Source: Otatea glauca (lineage: Eukaryota; Streptophyta; Magnoliopsida; Poales; Poaceae). From it: a stretch of DNA of 64,000 nucleotides. Location: assembly GCA_036346275.1 (NCBI GenBank), contig CM070726.1:27563410-27627409 (forward strand), written 5' to 3'. Below the pieces are notes generated by a model. That model saw only the letters and a program-made list of their open reading frames with translations. It made no database searches and was not told the origin of the DNA. The translations under genes and the position numbers were made by a program. Shown here piece by piece: positions 10,797 to 22,929 of the stretch (its first letter is position 1; the number at the start of each line of letters is the position of its first letter).

Positions 10797-13641
10797 TGTA
10801 ACATCCCAAAATTTGAGTTTTGGAATGTTTGAAATCAAAAGTAAACCATTTGCATTTTTCTTTAATTAATTCCAGCTTAATTTGAATTTTCCATTAATGA
10901 AAGGAATTTTTCTGTATTTTTGGGGATTTTACTGAATTTATTTGCTATTTATTTGCATTTAATTGATTTTTTGGATTTTTTTCTTAATTGGAAAAGGTTT
11001 TTATTTTCTGAAAAGCCTCTCGGGCCGAATCTCCGTCGGCCCGTTTCTCCGGCCCGCCTTGCCTCAGCCCATTTCCCTCCGTTCGGCCCGCTCCGCTCGC
11101 TCGCTGCGCCGCCCTCTCGCCGCGCCTCGGCAAGATCGCTCGCGCTCGGCCGCCTCGCCACCAGCCACGCCGACCGCTCGACACGCACCACGCGTCCGGC
11201 CCAGATCGCCCGCGTCGCTTCGCGTTTGCGCCGCCGCCACCAACCCTAGCCACCACCGTTTTGAGTCCGGTCGGACACGGCCTCGAGACCCCTATTTAAA
11301 GCGCCGCACTTTCTCGAGGATCGCCTCCGTGCCGCCGCTTGCCCTTCGCCGCCGCTCGAGCGCCGCCGTTGACGTGTGCGCCCTCGCCAGAGTCCGCCGC
11401 CCTTGCCGAGGCTTCCGCCGCCTTTTCCTTCGCCGCCGGCGCGTCTCCGCTGCCATTGTGGGTCTCTTCGCCTTACCCGCGTTGTGCTCTTCCCGATCCG
11501 CACCGAGCCGAGTCCGATCCGTCGCGTCTTCGCCGTGCTCCGCGTCTTCTTCCCCGAGTCCGGTGAGTCTTGCGCCGCCGCTCGCCGCTGTCCTCCTTCG
11601 CCGAACTGTGGCCGCCCGATCTGCCATGGACGTCTCGGATCCGGCCACGTCTCCGCTGCCCGAGCCTTGCGTCCCAACCGCTCGATCCTGTGCCACCGTC
11701 AGATGCGCGACGCGTGGACAACCACGTCAGCGCCACGTGTCCGTCCGTGTCAGCCGCCACCATCAGCCCTGCCGCCGCGTGTCGCCGACGCAAACGCCGA
11801 TGTCAGCCGTGCACCGGGTGCACGGTGAACCGAGCCCACGCCGTGGACCGAGTCCACCGAGAGCCGGCTGACGTCAGTGATTGCGCTATAAATCCTTTTT
11901 CCGTATAAAAATAAATCCAGAAATTCTGATTTTCTGTATTTTCTCTGAATTTAATTTTCGAGAAGCTCGTTCTCCCTCATACGAACTCCGATTGAGGCGA
12001 TTCAAGTTTCTAAATTTTTATAAAATCAAGATCTATCTTCCAGAGCCATTTATTTTCAGTTTTGACCTTGTTTGAGTTTCTTTTTGTATTTTTTTGGTTT
12101 TGTTGCTTCTTTTCTGGTAGACGCTATTTCCGGGGGCGTGAACGAAGACTTTGAAGACCAAGACTCAGCATTAGATCAGCAAGGCAAGTCGTAATCCTTT
12201 GATCATATTGATCCTATGTTTGCAAAAGTAATTTACTTTTATACAATTGCATGCTATTTTATGTATCAATGCTTATTTAATGGGAGTAGATGTATACCTA
12301 GTTGGCACTATGCCACCTTGATTAATTGTATGCCATGTATCCATTGTTAGACCTAGGTTGGGACATTACTACATGGACATAATCATTATACCAACAGTGG
12401 GTTACGTGGCTATGCTTAGACATGCTTAGGTATACGTTGGTATTCATGTCACATCTTGAATAATGTTAATCTTGACTTAATGAGATATTGAATCGTGGCC
12501 GTTAGCCACTATTGTAAAATTTGTTGTACCATGGCGGGGTTTGCCATTGGTCTTGGTTGAACAAATTGTTTTCCCTCGGGCAAGTGATCGTGCAGTAAAG
12601 GGGGTGCTTTCTAGCACATTGGGATGTGGATGTCTTGCCTGAGACAACTTAAGAACTTAATCTTGTGCGCCATTGAACTGGGCCTACCCGTACTACCACA
12701 AGTCTGGTATGGGACAGACCTAGCTGATTAATTTGCCATGTCTAGTCTTGAGTACTGCCAGTTGGTGGTGTGGGTTCCGGGATGGACGGGTAGATTCGCA
12801 AGGCACAAGAGGGGGACCTAATGGGCGAAACCTTAGCGGGCAGTATCGAGTTTAGACAGTGCATTGTAAAGGCTTTGTCATGATATCTCTGCGACACACC
12901 AAAGGAAGTGTGTTAGTAACGTTTGCATAAAGTGATTTTCATGTCTTGTGGGTAAAGTTGTACCACCTCTGGAGAGTGTAAAACTATTCGAATAGCCGCG
13001 TCCGCGATCATGGACAAGCCCGGGAGTTTCACACGGGGTACAGAGTGTTTCATAAAATGTGGAATTGTTGGGATGTGAACGGGGAGTTCACTGTTGTTTT
13101 GTTGTTTATCATTGATCTACCAGTTATTTATTTATCTTTTCATAAATATGCTTTCAATCTATTTATTGTATTTCAATTCAAGTATTTCTTTCTGTAAATG
13201 AACTATATAGCCATCCTTGTCAAGCCGTGCATAAATATATTGCATCAATTCCGTGCGGCTTGCTGAGTACTTTTTGTACTCACGGCTTTATGCCCTTGTT
13301 GATCGGTTGCTGAATGAGATAATGAGTATCATGAAGAGGAATTCTATGAAGACTACGTGGATTAGGAAGGCGTTGCCCAAACGATTGCCTGTGGCATGTC
13401 GAATGGCTCAAGTTATCTTTTCCGCTGCAATAATTATTTGTTTCTTAAAGCCCTTAAGGCATATTGGTGTAAACATTGACCATAAGGTCGTTTGCTTTAT
13501 TCAATAATAATTTGCTTCTTCTTAGTTAATTCGTTGTATGGAATGATCTTTCATCTATGTTTCCACTCTATGCACTAGCATGATCCTGGACTAGTGCAAT
13601 ATACACAGAGGGTTTCAGATTTGCAAATCCGGGTCCCGACA
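10797..13641 (+). repeat. 5' LTR of element C
   Basis: Starts TGTAACATCCC and ends GGTCCCGACA, and aligns over its length with 30587-33463. Contents in order: AT-rich start; GC-rich block 11030-11870 with a TATTTAAA box; a boundary around 12118-12190 leading to CAAGGCAAGT; a conserved CTTTGATCATATTGATCC block; the conserved LTR box (12951-13020); the small hairpin (13265-13281); and the terminal hairpin (13571-13598). Confidence 0.95.
11293..11300 (+). promoter_or_regulatory. Probable TATA box of the element C 5' LTR
   Basis: TATTTAAA in a GC-rich setting (CCCCTATTTAAAGCGCCGC), about 500 bases into the LTR. The 3' LTR keeps the same box at 31099-31106. Transcription would start roughly 30 bases downstream; the start itself is inferred. 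Confidence 0.6.
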
Positions 13642-13645
13642 GAGA

Positions 13646-13660
13646 TGGTATCAGAGCCAT
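13646..13660 (+). other. Primer-binding site of element C (tRNA-iMet type)
   Basis: TGGTATCAGAGCCAT, four bases after the 5' LTR end, matches the 3' end of the plant initiator tRNA-Met used to prime minus-strand cDNA. Confidence 0.92.
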
Positions 13661-14221
13661 ATCGACTGTAGGTCGCTATCCAAGTTAGCATGGTCTTCAA
13701 AATTATTTTCTGAATCAAACCAACAAATTGGTACTCAATAGTTTTCGTCTCCTCTCGTCTTATTCTTAGGTTCTTATTCCTCTCCTTTGCTGAAACCTTG
13801 ATTTGAAATTTAAATTGAACTTATCTGAAGAAATTTCTCGAAGCCTCGAGTCTTCTGCAAGGAATCAAATCAAGGAAGTTGATGATCTAGCCGTCCAGAG
13901 TTTGCCGAGAAGACTACCATATAAGATAGGTTTTTGGTGCTCAACGATGTTTGAGCATGTTTTCCCCCTTTTCAGTTTAGTTACGTTTAGTCCGCGTATA
14001 CTAAGATTTTCTTTGCTAGAGTGTCTGGTATGTTGTACACTTGCCCCAAGCACGGTGTTACAACCATTCTTGGGATTGAAAAAGCTTTATTTACCTCTTT
14101 AATTTGTAGCCTTTTCGGCTGTGTCCTTTTGTCCGTGGGTATTACCTTCTCCCCTAGATGATCTTACCACTTGTCTACTGCTTTTCCCTCTTACCTATCA
14201 AACCCTTGTGCTGCATCTCAG

Positions 14222-15404
14222 ATGGTTGACACTCGTTCTGGAGCCGGTCGCAGTTCGCCTGTGGATGCCAGTGCCAGTGCCAACACCAACTCCAATCCCA
14301 ATCCACCGCCACCACCTGGAGTGACAGATCAGAACATGGGACATTTTCTGGCAGCTCAGACTCAGCTAATGAATACAATGATGCAAAATATGAACAACAC
14401 GATGAATCAACAGAACCATACTGCAGTTGCCCTAGCTAATCTATTGAACCAGCAGAACCAAGCCGCTACTGCACCTCCTCAAGCTCGTCTCCAGTCCAAG
14501 CTAGCAGAATTTATGAGGACTCGTCCGCCAACATTCTCCAACTCTTCAGAACCATTGGACGCAGATGATTGGATCCGCTCCATTGAGAAGAAGCTTGAAA
14601 TTGCCCATGCACAGATCGTGAGAAGGTTCTCTATGCCGCTCATCAGCTGGAGGGCACCGCCGCTGAATGGTGGGAGAACTACAGTGCTGCCCATGATGAC
14701 CCTCAGACTATCACTTGGGCGTAGTTTTCCATCGCCGCCACTCCCATATTCCAGATGGTAAAGTGGAGATGAAGAAGAATGAGTTCCGGGAGCTTAAGCA
14801 GGAAGGGATGTCAGTGAGTGAATACCTCAATAAGTTCACTCAACTTGCTCGCTACGCTCCAGAGGATGTAGCTACAGATGATGCTCGCTAGAAGAAGTTC
14901 AAGCGTGGACTCAATCCAGGACTAAAGGTGCAAGTCATTGGCAATGATTATGCAGATTTTTAGCACCTTGTAGAAAAAGCTATGCTTATTGAGGAATCTC
15001 ATCGTGAATTGGAAGAATCTCGTAAGAGAAAGATGATATAGCATGGAGCCCATCAGAGTCAGCAGCAAAGAGTCAGAAGCAATGCTCAACAGCCTGCTCG
15101 CTTCACTCCTCCGAATGCATTCAGAACACCTGCACCATCACCTCGCCCAGCTCCTTCAGGCAATCGCAACCTCAACACCAACAACAATCTACCTCAGAGG
15201 AATAGTAATCCAGCTGCAGGAGTCACATGTTTCAACTGTCATGAACTCGGTCACTATACCCATAATTGCCCCAGGAAGCAAGCTTTGACGCCAGTCCGTT
15301 TCAATTTGGGATCTACGCCAGCCAAGACCCCCGCACCAGGAGCAGGACGTGGAGCGCCCCAGACTCCTAACCAAGCCATCAGGACTCCGTCGCCTGCTGG
15401 ATGA
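14222..15404 (+). pseudogene. gag of element C, broken
   Basis: The capsid-nucleocapsid protein would begin at the ATG at 14222 (MVDTRSG), the usual start in this clade; an upstream in-frame ATG at 14171 is less typical. Visible parts are a Gln/Asn-rich N-terminus, the FMRTRPPTF and DADDWIRSIEKKLEI motifs of the retrotransposon gag domain, and a CCHC zinc knuckle, CFNCHELGHYTHNC, at 15228-15271. Damage: a frameshift near 14610-14630 inside the gag domain, an in-frame TAG near 14722, TAG at 14889, 14961 and 15039, and TGA at 15402. Most replace expected Gln or Arg codons by C-to-T change. Confidence 0.88.
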
Positions 15405-15410
15405 GGCCGT

Positions 15411-17220
15411 GTGAATCATCACGTCACCACCGAGGACGCCCAGTCTGCACCAGACATCATTCTAGGTAAGCTCCTAGTCAACTCAGTATCTGCCATGGTT
15501 TTGTTTGATTCTGGAGCTACGCATTCGTTTGTTTCTCGGAGTTTTGCTGCAAATCATCAATTAAAGACAATGCCTCTTAAGACAATTTTATTAGTGCAAT
15601 CACCCGGTTCTGATTTGAGTACGAACCAAGGCTGCCCCGAAGTTAAGATATTAATTAGAGGGGTAGAATTTCTAGCCAACCTTATTGTCCTAGACACAAG
15701 TCCCTAGATGTGATCCTAGGAATGGATTGGCTCTCCAAGAACCAAGCAGTTTTGGATTGTGGGAATAAAGAGATCACCTTAACCAGTCCGGATGGAACCA
15801 AGTTAAAAGTTCAAGCCGCTGCAGATCAGTCTGAAGGGATTAAAGTTTGTAGTGCCAAAGGAATAAGTTTGGAAGATGTGCCAGTCGCCAGCGAATTTCC
15901 TGATGTGTTTCCGGATGAGTTGCCTGGGATGCCACTAGATCGAGATATAGAGTTCTTGATAGAACTAGTTCCTGGAACCCCACCCATTTCTAAGAGACCT
16001 TATAGGATGCCTGCTAATGAGTTAGCCGAAGTAAAGAGACAGATTAAAGAGCTGCAAGATCAAGGTTTTGTTCGACCAAGTTCTTCGCCATGGGGAGCGC
16101 CAATTCTTCTAGTAGAAAAGAAAGATGGAACTCAGAGAATGTGTGTAGATTATCGCTCACTCAATGAGGTCACCATCAAGAATAAGTACCCTCTTCCAAG
16201 AATAGATGGTTTGTTTGACCAACTTCAAGGAGCCGGAGTGTTCTCGAAGATTGACTTAAGATCAGGTTACCACCAGTTGAAGATTCGTCAAGAGGATATA
16301 CCCAAAACAGCTTTTGTTACTTGGTATGGACAGTATGAGTATACGGTGATGTCTTTTGGATTGACCAATGCCCCTGCCTACTTCATGACCTTGATGAATA
16401 AGGTATTCATGGAATATTTGGATAAATTTGTTGTTGTTTTCATTGATGACATTTTGATCTACTCCAAAAGTGAGGAAGAACATGAGGATCACTTGCGCCA
16501 AGTGTTAACGAAGCTAAGAGAGAATCAGATTTATGCAAAGTTCAGTAAATGTGAGTTCTGGATGAAAGAAGTTGCTTTCCTAGGACATGTCATATCAGGA
16601 GAATGAGTCGCTGTTGACCCTGGTAAGGTACGAGATGTGCTAAGTTGGGAGTCACCCAAGACGGTACCCCAAATCCGAAGTTTTCTTGGAATGGCGGGAT
16701 ATTATCGCCGTTTCATAGAAGGGTTTTCTAGAAAAGCTAGACCGCTCACTCAACGCTTAAAGAAGGAGAAGAAATTTGTTTGGACGCCAGAGTGTGAGCA
16801 GAGTTTCCAAGAGCTAAAGAAGTGTTTAACAACTGCCCAGTGCTTATCCTGCCAGATAGTAGGAAGGATTTTGAGATATTTTGTGATGCATCCCGACAAG
16901 GACTCGGTTGTGTGTTAATGCAAGATAAGAAGGTTGTAGCGTATGCTTCGCGACAACTAAGGCCACATGAAGTCAACTATCCTCCCCATGATTTGGAATT
17001 AGCAGCCGTAGTGCATGCTTTGAAGATTTGGCGTCATTATCTCATTGGTAAGCGTTGTGAGGTTTATACTGATCACAAAAGTTTGAAGTATATCTTTACC
17101 CAAGCTGACCTCAATATGAGACAAAGAAGATGGTTGGAATTGATCAAGGACTATGACATTGGGATTCATTATCATCCAGGCAAAGCCAATGTCGTAGCTG
17201 ATGCTTTGAGCAGAAAGAGC
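15411..17220 (+). pseudogene. Protease, reverse transcriptase and RNase H of element C, broken
   Basis: Aspartic protease: the FDSGATHSFVS active-site motif near 15505. Reverse transcriptase: PISKRPYRM and [12 protein letters not shown] (15985-16100), [12 protein letters not shown], and the catalytic F-I-D-D box near 16440, followed by FLGHV. RNase [22 protein letters not shown] and [11 protein letters not shown], ending at [12 protein letters not shown]. Breaks: a frameshift at about 15703 between protease and RT, TGA at 16604, and a one-base loss near 16842 between RT and RNase H. Domain order is standard for Ty3/gypsy. The RT core (15710-16603) is open for about 298 codons. Confidence 0.92.
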
Positions 17221-17520
17221 TAATTCAATACTCTGATGATTAAGGAAAGTCAACCAGCCCTTCATAAGGAATTTCAGAAGCTTAGTTTGGAATTGGTTCA
17301 GGAAGGATATTTAGCTACTTTGGAAGTACGCCCTACATTGGAAGATCAGATTCAAGAAGCACAGGTAGATGATGCCGATATCAAGGAGATCAAGAGCAAT
17401 ATGAAGAAAGGAAAAGCCCCAGGATTCTCTGAAGATGAACAAGGTACTATTTGGTATGAGAAGCGTATTTGCGTACCAGGTCAGAAAGAGCTTAAGGAGT
17501 TGATTATCAAAGAAGCGCAT
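17221..17520 (+). pseudogene. Integrase N-terminal piece of element C, cut by element D
   Basis: A TAA at 17221-17223 ends RNase H where a Gln codon is likely. The spacer then runs openly through LHKEFQKLSLELVQEGYLATLE and ICVPGQKELKELIIKEAH, the lead-in to the integrase HHCC zinc finger. The frame stops at 17520, where element D is inserted after the target CGCAT (17516-17520). The rest of integrase resumes at 29293. Confidence 0.9.
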
Positions 17521-20500
17521 TGTAACATCCCAAAATTTGGCTTAATTAAGTTTTTGTTGTTTAAAAGTGCATTTGTGATTTTCTGGAATTTATTTGGATT
17601 TTTCTGGATTTATTTGAATTAAATGTTATTTTGGGTTTATTGCTTTTTATTCAAAAGTATTTAAATCTGTGCAAAGTCAAAATAAAGTTTTGTCAAAAAT
17701 ATTTTATTTAAGTCCAGAATGTCTCAAAGTATTTTTGAGATTTTTCTTGAATTTTCCTGATTATTTTATTGCCTAAAACAAATTAAAGGAATTTTTGGAA
17801 TTAGTTTAATTGGAAAACTGTTAAAAATCTTTTGAGCAGTGTTGGGCCGAGCCCAACATCATGCGTCAGTAAACCCGCGTCGGTGCGGCCCACCACCGCT
17901 GGCCGTCGCGAGGAAACCCTAGATCGGCGACCGCTCATCGCGATCGGCGGTCCGCAGAGGGCGCGTGTGTGCGCGCTTTAGCCGTCGGATCCGACACGCG
18001 CCGCAACGCCGCTTGTCGCCTCCGATCCGACTCGGAGTTCATCGCCGTGACGCCGCCGGACTCTTTCGCCGCGTGTGGAGCGCGGACGCCGAGGCTATAA
18101 AAGGAGGGGTAGCGCCGAGGTTCGCAAGCCGCCGCATCTTTTGGGTGGAAAGTTTCGCGAGAGCAACCAGAGAACGCCGCCGCAAGCTCGCGGAGTTGAA
18201 GTCCGCAGCCGCCGAAGTTTTTGCTCAAGCACGCCGCGGTTCGTCGGTTTTCGTCGTGTGGACTCGAGATCCGACTCACCGGCGCGCGCGCCGACTACTC
18301 TACTCACTCGCCGGAGACGCGCCAAACGCCGCCGCTTTGGTCTTCGTCTTCAAGTCCGTAAGACTCACCGTCGCGCCGCCATCGCTGGACCAGAGCTCGG
18401 AAGCCGTCGGATCTAGATTGATGGTCGATGCGTTGCCACGCCGCCGCGATTGATGACCGTCCGATCGGGTTTCGTCGGATCGATCGAACCGCTGGGTTGA
18501 GCTAATCGCAGACGGCCACGTGTCGGCGCTGGTGCCGAGGCGCCGTGAGCCGAGTCTCACCGTAAGCCAAGACGAGTTCGAGACTCACCCATGCGCCGAG
18601 GACACGTGTCGGCGTGGGATTGGCCGAGACCGAAGGTCGACGCCATGCTTGCGTCATAATTACATTTTTCAATTGGAAAATATTCGATTGAAATTCCGTG
18701 ATGATGACGTCATCATGAGGTCACGCTGATGTCATAAATCGATTTTTCAGTATAAAAATAAATCTGTTAATTCGTATTTTCGATTTTCGATTTCAAGATT
18801 TATTTCAAACTTCAAAAGGCTATATCTTTTGCATCGTAACTCGGAATTGAGTGATTCCAGTTTATAAAAATTTGTAAAATTGAGATCTATTTAATGGTGA
18901 ATTTTAATTGATTTTGGAGTTCAATTGCTCTCTGTTTTGGCATTTATTTGCTTTTATCTTTGATGCACGCGTAGACGCGTTGAATTGTGCGACGCTTCGA
19001 GGAAGATCAAGCAACCCAAGAGCAAGCTTCAGATCAAGATCAGGACCTATTCCAAGGCAAGTTGTGCTTTGATCATGTTGAACCCATGTTTATAAAATTG
19101 CTATGTTTGTTTTACAATATTGCATATATTTCAAATATACAATTGTTTCAAATTAGATTGGGTTTAGCTAAAATACCAGATTGATCTATACCCTACCTTG
19201 TCATTATATGCCATGAACCATTGTCACCCTAGATTGGTTTAATATAGTTGATTAATAATTATGATCAACATTGGAGGTTAGACCGTATTAGTTGCTTAGC
19301 CATGCCACGTCATCACATGTGTCAGAATCATTGTTAATTAATCTTGATTAACGGAATATGGAACAATGTTATGAACTTGTGTGTCATGTGGGATCACACG
19401 ATGAGATTGAGTTGTTGTGGCGAGTCATGTCACGCAACGATGTTGAATTGTTGATGGCACGTGGTGCTTGGTAATCAATTGGGTGATGATAACTTAGATT
19501 GGGGCAAGTGGCAAGGGGCGAGGAGGCCAAGGTGGGCCCGATGGGCAGATGGTATGTGGAAGTCTTGCCTTGATCACACTAAGGACTTAACCTTGCAAGC
19601 CTTTGACCTGAGTCAATCATGCAACCACATGTCTCGTATGGGCCAGCCTAGCTGAGTAATTTGCAAAGTCTTAATTTTGATACTATCGTGGTCGGTGTGA
19701 GTTCCCGGGTCAGGGTGTAATTCACATGGCGCAAGAGGGGGCCCCGGATGTGAGTTTATGCATTCGCTTGATGTTGAAACCTTAGCGGTAGTATCGGGTT
19801 AAGATAGAGCATTGTAAAGGCTTTGTTATAATCACTCGCCTTGGTGGTGTTTGGTTGTATCATCGTGGGTAAAGTGCATAACCTCTGCAGAGTGTGAAAC
19901 TATTCGGATAGCCGTGCTCATGTATTGAGCAATGCTCGGGAATTACAGTTAAGGGTTAGCTTAATTAATTGGACAACTTGGTTGGGATGGCGGAATGCCA
20001 TGTGGAAGATGGAATTTAACTTAGGATTGGAAACTTGGTTTACTTGAGAAATACTGAATTTATTTATTATCGTTATTTGTTTTACATCCTTTACAATCTA
20101 TATACTGTATTCGTTCATAAATGCTGCTTATTGCAAAATAGCCATGATAGCCTATCCATTGGAATAAGCCTTGCATATAGATACATGGAATTGCATTATG
20201 TGCACAACTTGTTGAGTGCTTTAAGTACTCACCCTTGCCAAACAACAATAATCAACAGTTGAAGAATCTACACCTGTGTTGGAAGATGAAGTCCAAGAAG
20301 ACACGAGTCATTAGGGTCCGAGCCTTGTCGGTTGCCTGTGGTGGTGATGAGCTACCTACGCTTCTACTTTCCGCTGCTTAATTATTAGCTTATATTCTCA
20401 GTCTTGCCCTGCGTGGCTTAATAATGTAAGTTGGTCATAAGATCATACATTTAGCTATATCAATAAATGAACTATTATTCTATTATCGTTGTGTATGATG

Positions 20501-20592
20501 TGATATGTACCAATGTTAAGCTGTGTGCACTAGCGTTGATCCCGGAATAGTGCAAGAACACGGTGGGTTGAATCGTGGATTCGGTCCTTACA
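17521..20592 (+). repeat. 5' LTR of element D
   Basis: TGTAACATCCC to CTTACA. It has an AT-rich start, a GC-rich block (17850-18640) with TATAAAAG at 18096, a CAAGGCAAGT and CTTTGATCATGTTGAACCCA block near 19047-19090, the conserved box (19865-19930) and hairpins at 20214-20230 and 20526-20554. The final 60 bases differ from the 3' LTR by several one-base losses. Confidence 0.95.
18096..18103 (+). promoter_or_regulatory. Probable TATA box of the element D 5' LTR
   Basis: TATAAAAG within GAGGCTATAAAAGGAGGGG, a good plant TATA context, at the same relative place as in the 3' LTR (26800-26806, which has one A fewer). Confidence 0.65.
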
Positions 20593-20596
20593 GAGG

Positions 20597-20611
20597 TGGT
20601 ATCGAGCATAC
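20597..20611 (+). other. Primer-binding site of element D, altered
   Basis: TGGTATCGAGCATACC four bases after the LTR. Compared with TGGTATCAGAGCCAT it has lost one base in CAGAG and one C, which would weaken tRNA-iMet pairing if real. It may instead be a sequencing error of the kind described for this element. Confidence 0.75.
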
Positions 20612-20759
20612 CGACCGTAGGTCTTGGCCCTAGATAGTTTGGAGGTGTCTTGAGTGTGTCCAAAATTATTTTCTAAAAAGAAAATCTAAGCTTGACTAAT
20701 AAAACCCTCTCGACTCATCTCATTCTCTACTTCTCGCCTTTGCTAAATTTACCCGTTTT

Positions 20760-21560
20760 ACTTGCCGTTTCGGGTGGAGAACTTATTCCAAGTTCTTGTG
20801 GAGCAGATGCCGATCGTTCCGACCTTTGAGGAGACAGCTGGCGGCTACGCCATGGAGCTGTGGAGAGTACTTCAGACGCTTGGAGGTTTCTATCGTCCAC
20901 TTTACCGAGGAGGCAGCTGGTCAGTGAATGGTGTACACCGAGGATTTATTTGCAAGTTGATCATCTACGCCGGAGAACGAGGAAGCTAGCGGCCAATCAA
21001 CATCTCCGCGAAGATTCTCGCACGAGGTTGCAATTCAGAGGTCGCCGACTTGCTCTTCGCCGTGTCCGCCGCGACTACCGACGAGCTTCACGACTCGGTG
21101 TTCCGACTTCACCAGACGCTCAAGCATGCCAAGACGACGGATCGAGGGAGCGAGTGTGCTACTGCCGACGCACCTTGCGAGTTCGCCTTGCCCGGAGGAT
21201 CATATGAGAGACTACCCAGAGCCGGAGACGTGTACGAGGCACTCGAGTAGCGAGCAGAGCTCGAGGTGACCGTGCTTTGACCATCGGGATGATCACCGAG
21301 CTGGGAGAGGCCCCGGAGGCGCTTGAGGACGAGTGGAGCGCGTGACTCGGAGAGTTCAGAGCCACCGAGGAGTCCGAGGAGGATCCAGAGGAGCGAGAGT
21401 GGGAGCCGAGGGGAGTGGACCCGTTGTTGCAGAGGACCCAGAATAGGTCATCGGGATAGGTTTGCTCCGATGCCCCACCCGCCGGTGTATGCGCGGATCA
21501 ATCTCACCTGTGGTGGTCGGATGAGTGAGTGTCACCTTGAGCGTGTTGAGACTCGAGTGT
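20760..21560 (+). pseudogene. Accessory coding-like region between LTR and gag of element D
   Basis: About 800 bases of GC-rich, codon-like sequence precede gag. Neither element C nor a typical Tekay element has such a block there. Open pieces in three overlapping frames include a stretch with VENLFQVLVEQMPIVPTFEET (20780 onward) and one with LLFAVSAATTDELHDSVFRLHQTL (21050 onward). I do not recognise a domain. It could be a captured host gene fragment or an extra open frame. Frame changes inside it look like the small indels seen across element D. Confidence 0.45.
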
Positions 21561-21796
21561 GAGTCGCGTCTTTGTTAGTCTTTACCTTTCTAGTGGACGT
21601 TAAGGTTGCGTGTTTAGTTTGCTTCTTTGTATTCTTTGAGTGTGCAGATGTGTTGCGAGCTTGTAGGCTTAAATAAGCAGCCATACCAAGTTAAATAAAG
21701 AATTGTTCAGTTTGGGTATAACCTATCTCCCGCTTTAGAAATTCTTACTTCTCATCTATGCTACATCTACCTTTCCTAACCTAAGAGGCAATCATC

Positions 21797-22820
21797 GATG
21801 GTGAATACTGAGGAAACAACGGTGCTTCAGAAGTGGATCTGCGTCGAATGACAATCCCAATGATGGAGGCAGCCCTCAACCACCGCCATGGACATGCAGA
21901 ACTGGGAGCATTCCTTGCAAAGACAGACTCAATCGATGCAGATAATGATGCAAGCAGATGCAAGAGATGACCAATGCAAAGAAGAAACCACAACAATCCC
22001 GCAACTCGTAACAATCATGGTGGACCTCGACCTATGTCCAAGCTATCGGATTTTATGAGGACTAGGCCACCAACTTTCTCGAAACGTGAACCCTTTGGAA
22101 GCCGATGATTGGCTTAGGACCATTGAGAAGAAGCCGCACATCACAAAGTGTGAGGGCAATGAGAAGGTGCTCTACGCTCTCATCAACTTGAAGGAACCGC
22201 CGCAGAATGGTGGGAGAATTATCGTGCCGCTCATGGAGCCCCGCAAGAGATAACACGGGAGGAGTTCACTAATGCTTTCGCAAGATCATGTCCCGGAGGG
22301 AATGATGGATCTTAAGAAGGAGGAGTTGAGCTTTGAAGCAAGGAGGCCAACCAAAGTGGCGAATACCGAATAAATTCACTCGATTAGCTCGTTATGCCCC
22401 GAGGACGAGCGACGGATAAAGCTAGGCGCCTCGTTTCATGAAGGGATCATTCGAGGATCGCAGTGGGACTGATTACCCACAATTTTCCGGATTTTGGAGC
22501 TGGTAAATAAGGCTTTAATCCTAGAGGACAAGCGCAAAGAGCTAGGTGAAACCGTAAGCGCTTGATGAACAATCGGTGGACGCCCAAACCATCTACGCTT
22601 GAGGATGTCACCCAAAGAATTTGCTAGATTTCAACCACCACCGGGAACAAGACATCAACCCCTACACTCGCCTCGCCAATCGAATTTTGCACCCAGCGCA
22701 AGGCAACAATGCACTGTGGGGAAATCAGTGATCTGCAGTGAAGAGATGCTATACTTGCAATGAGCCAGGCACTTTTCAAATAGGTGTCCACGAAGGAGGC
22801 ATCACACCATTCGTTTCAAC
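21797..22820 (+). pseudogene. gag of element D, heavily frameshifted
   Basis: The ATG near 21799 begins a MVNTE-like start. KLSDFMRTRPPTF (about 22037), LEADDWLRTIEKK (about 22097) and HQLEGTAAEWWENY-like sequence (about 22185) appear in different frames. A degraded zinc knuckle begins CYTCNEPG near 22750, with its His and last Cys displaced by indels. The same motifs in the same order occur in element C, so identity is clear although no frame longer than about 90 codons survives. Confidence 0.8.
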
Positions 22821-22929
22821 TGGGAACAACACCCGCTAAAGCACCAACATCGAGGAAATCGTGCACCAAGCCAAGCCGAGCAACGCCGCAGATCAAACGG
22901 CGTGGAAGAATCAACCACATCACCACGAT

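Noticed and set aside
10963..11871. 302-codon plus-strand open frame, and its relative of 294 codons at 30757-31641
   Set aside because: Both lie in the GC-rich block of element C LTRs, overlap long frames in all other phases, are Arg/Pro/Ser/Ala-rich and match no family. They are LTR promoter and leader sequence.
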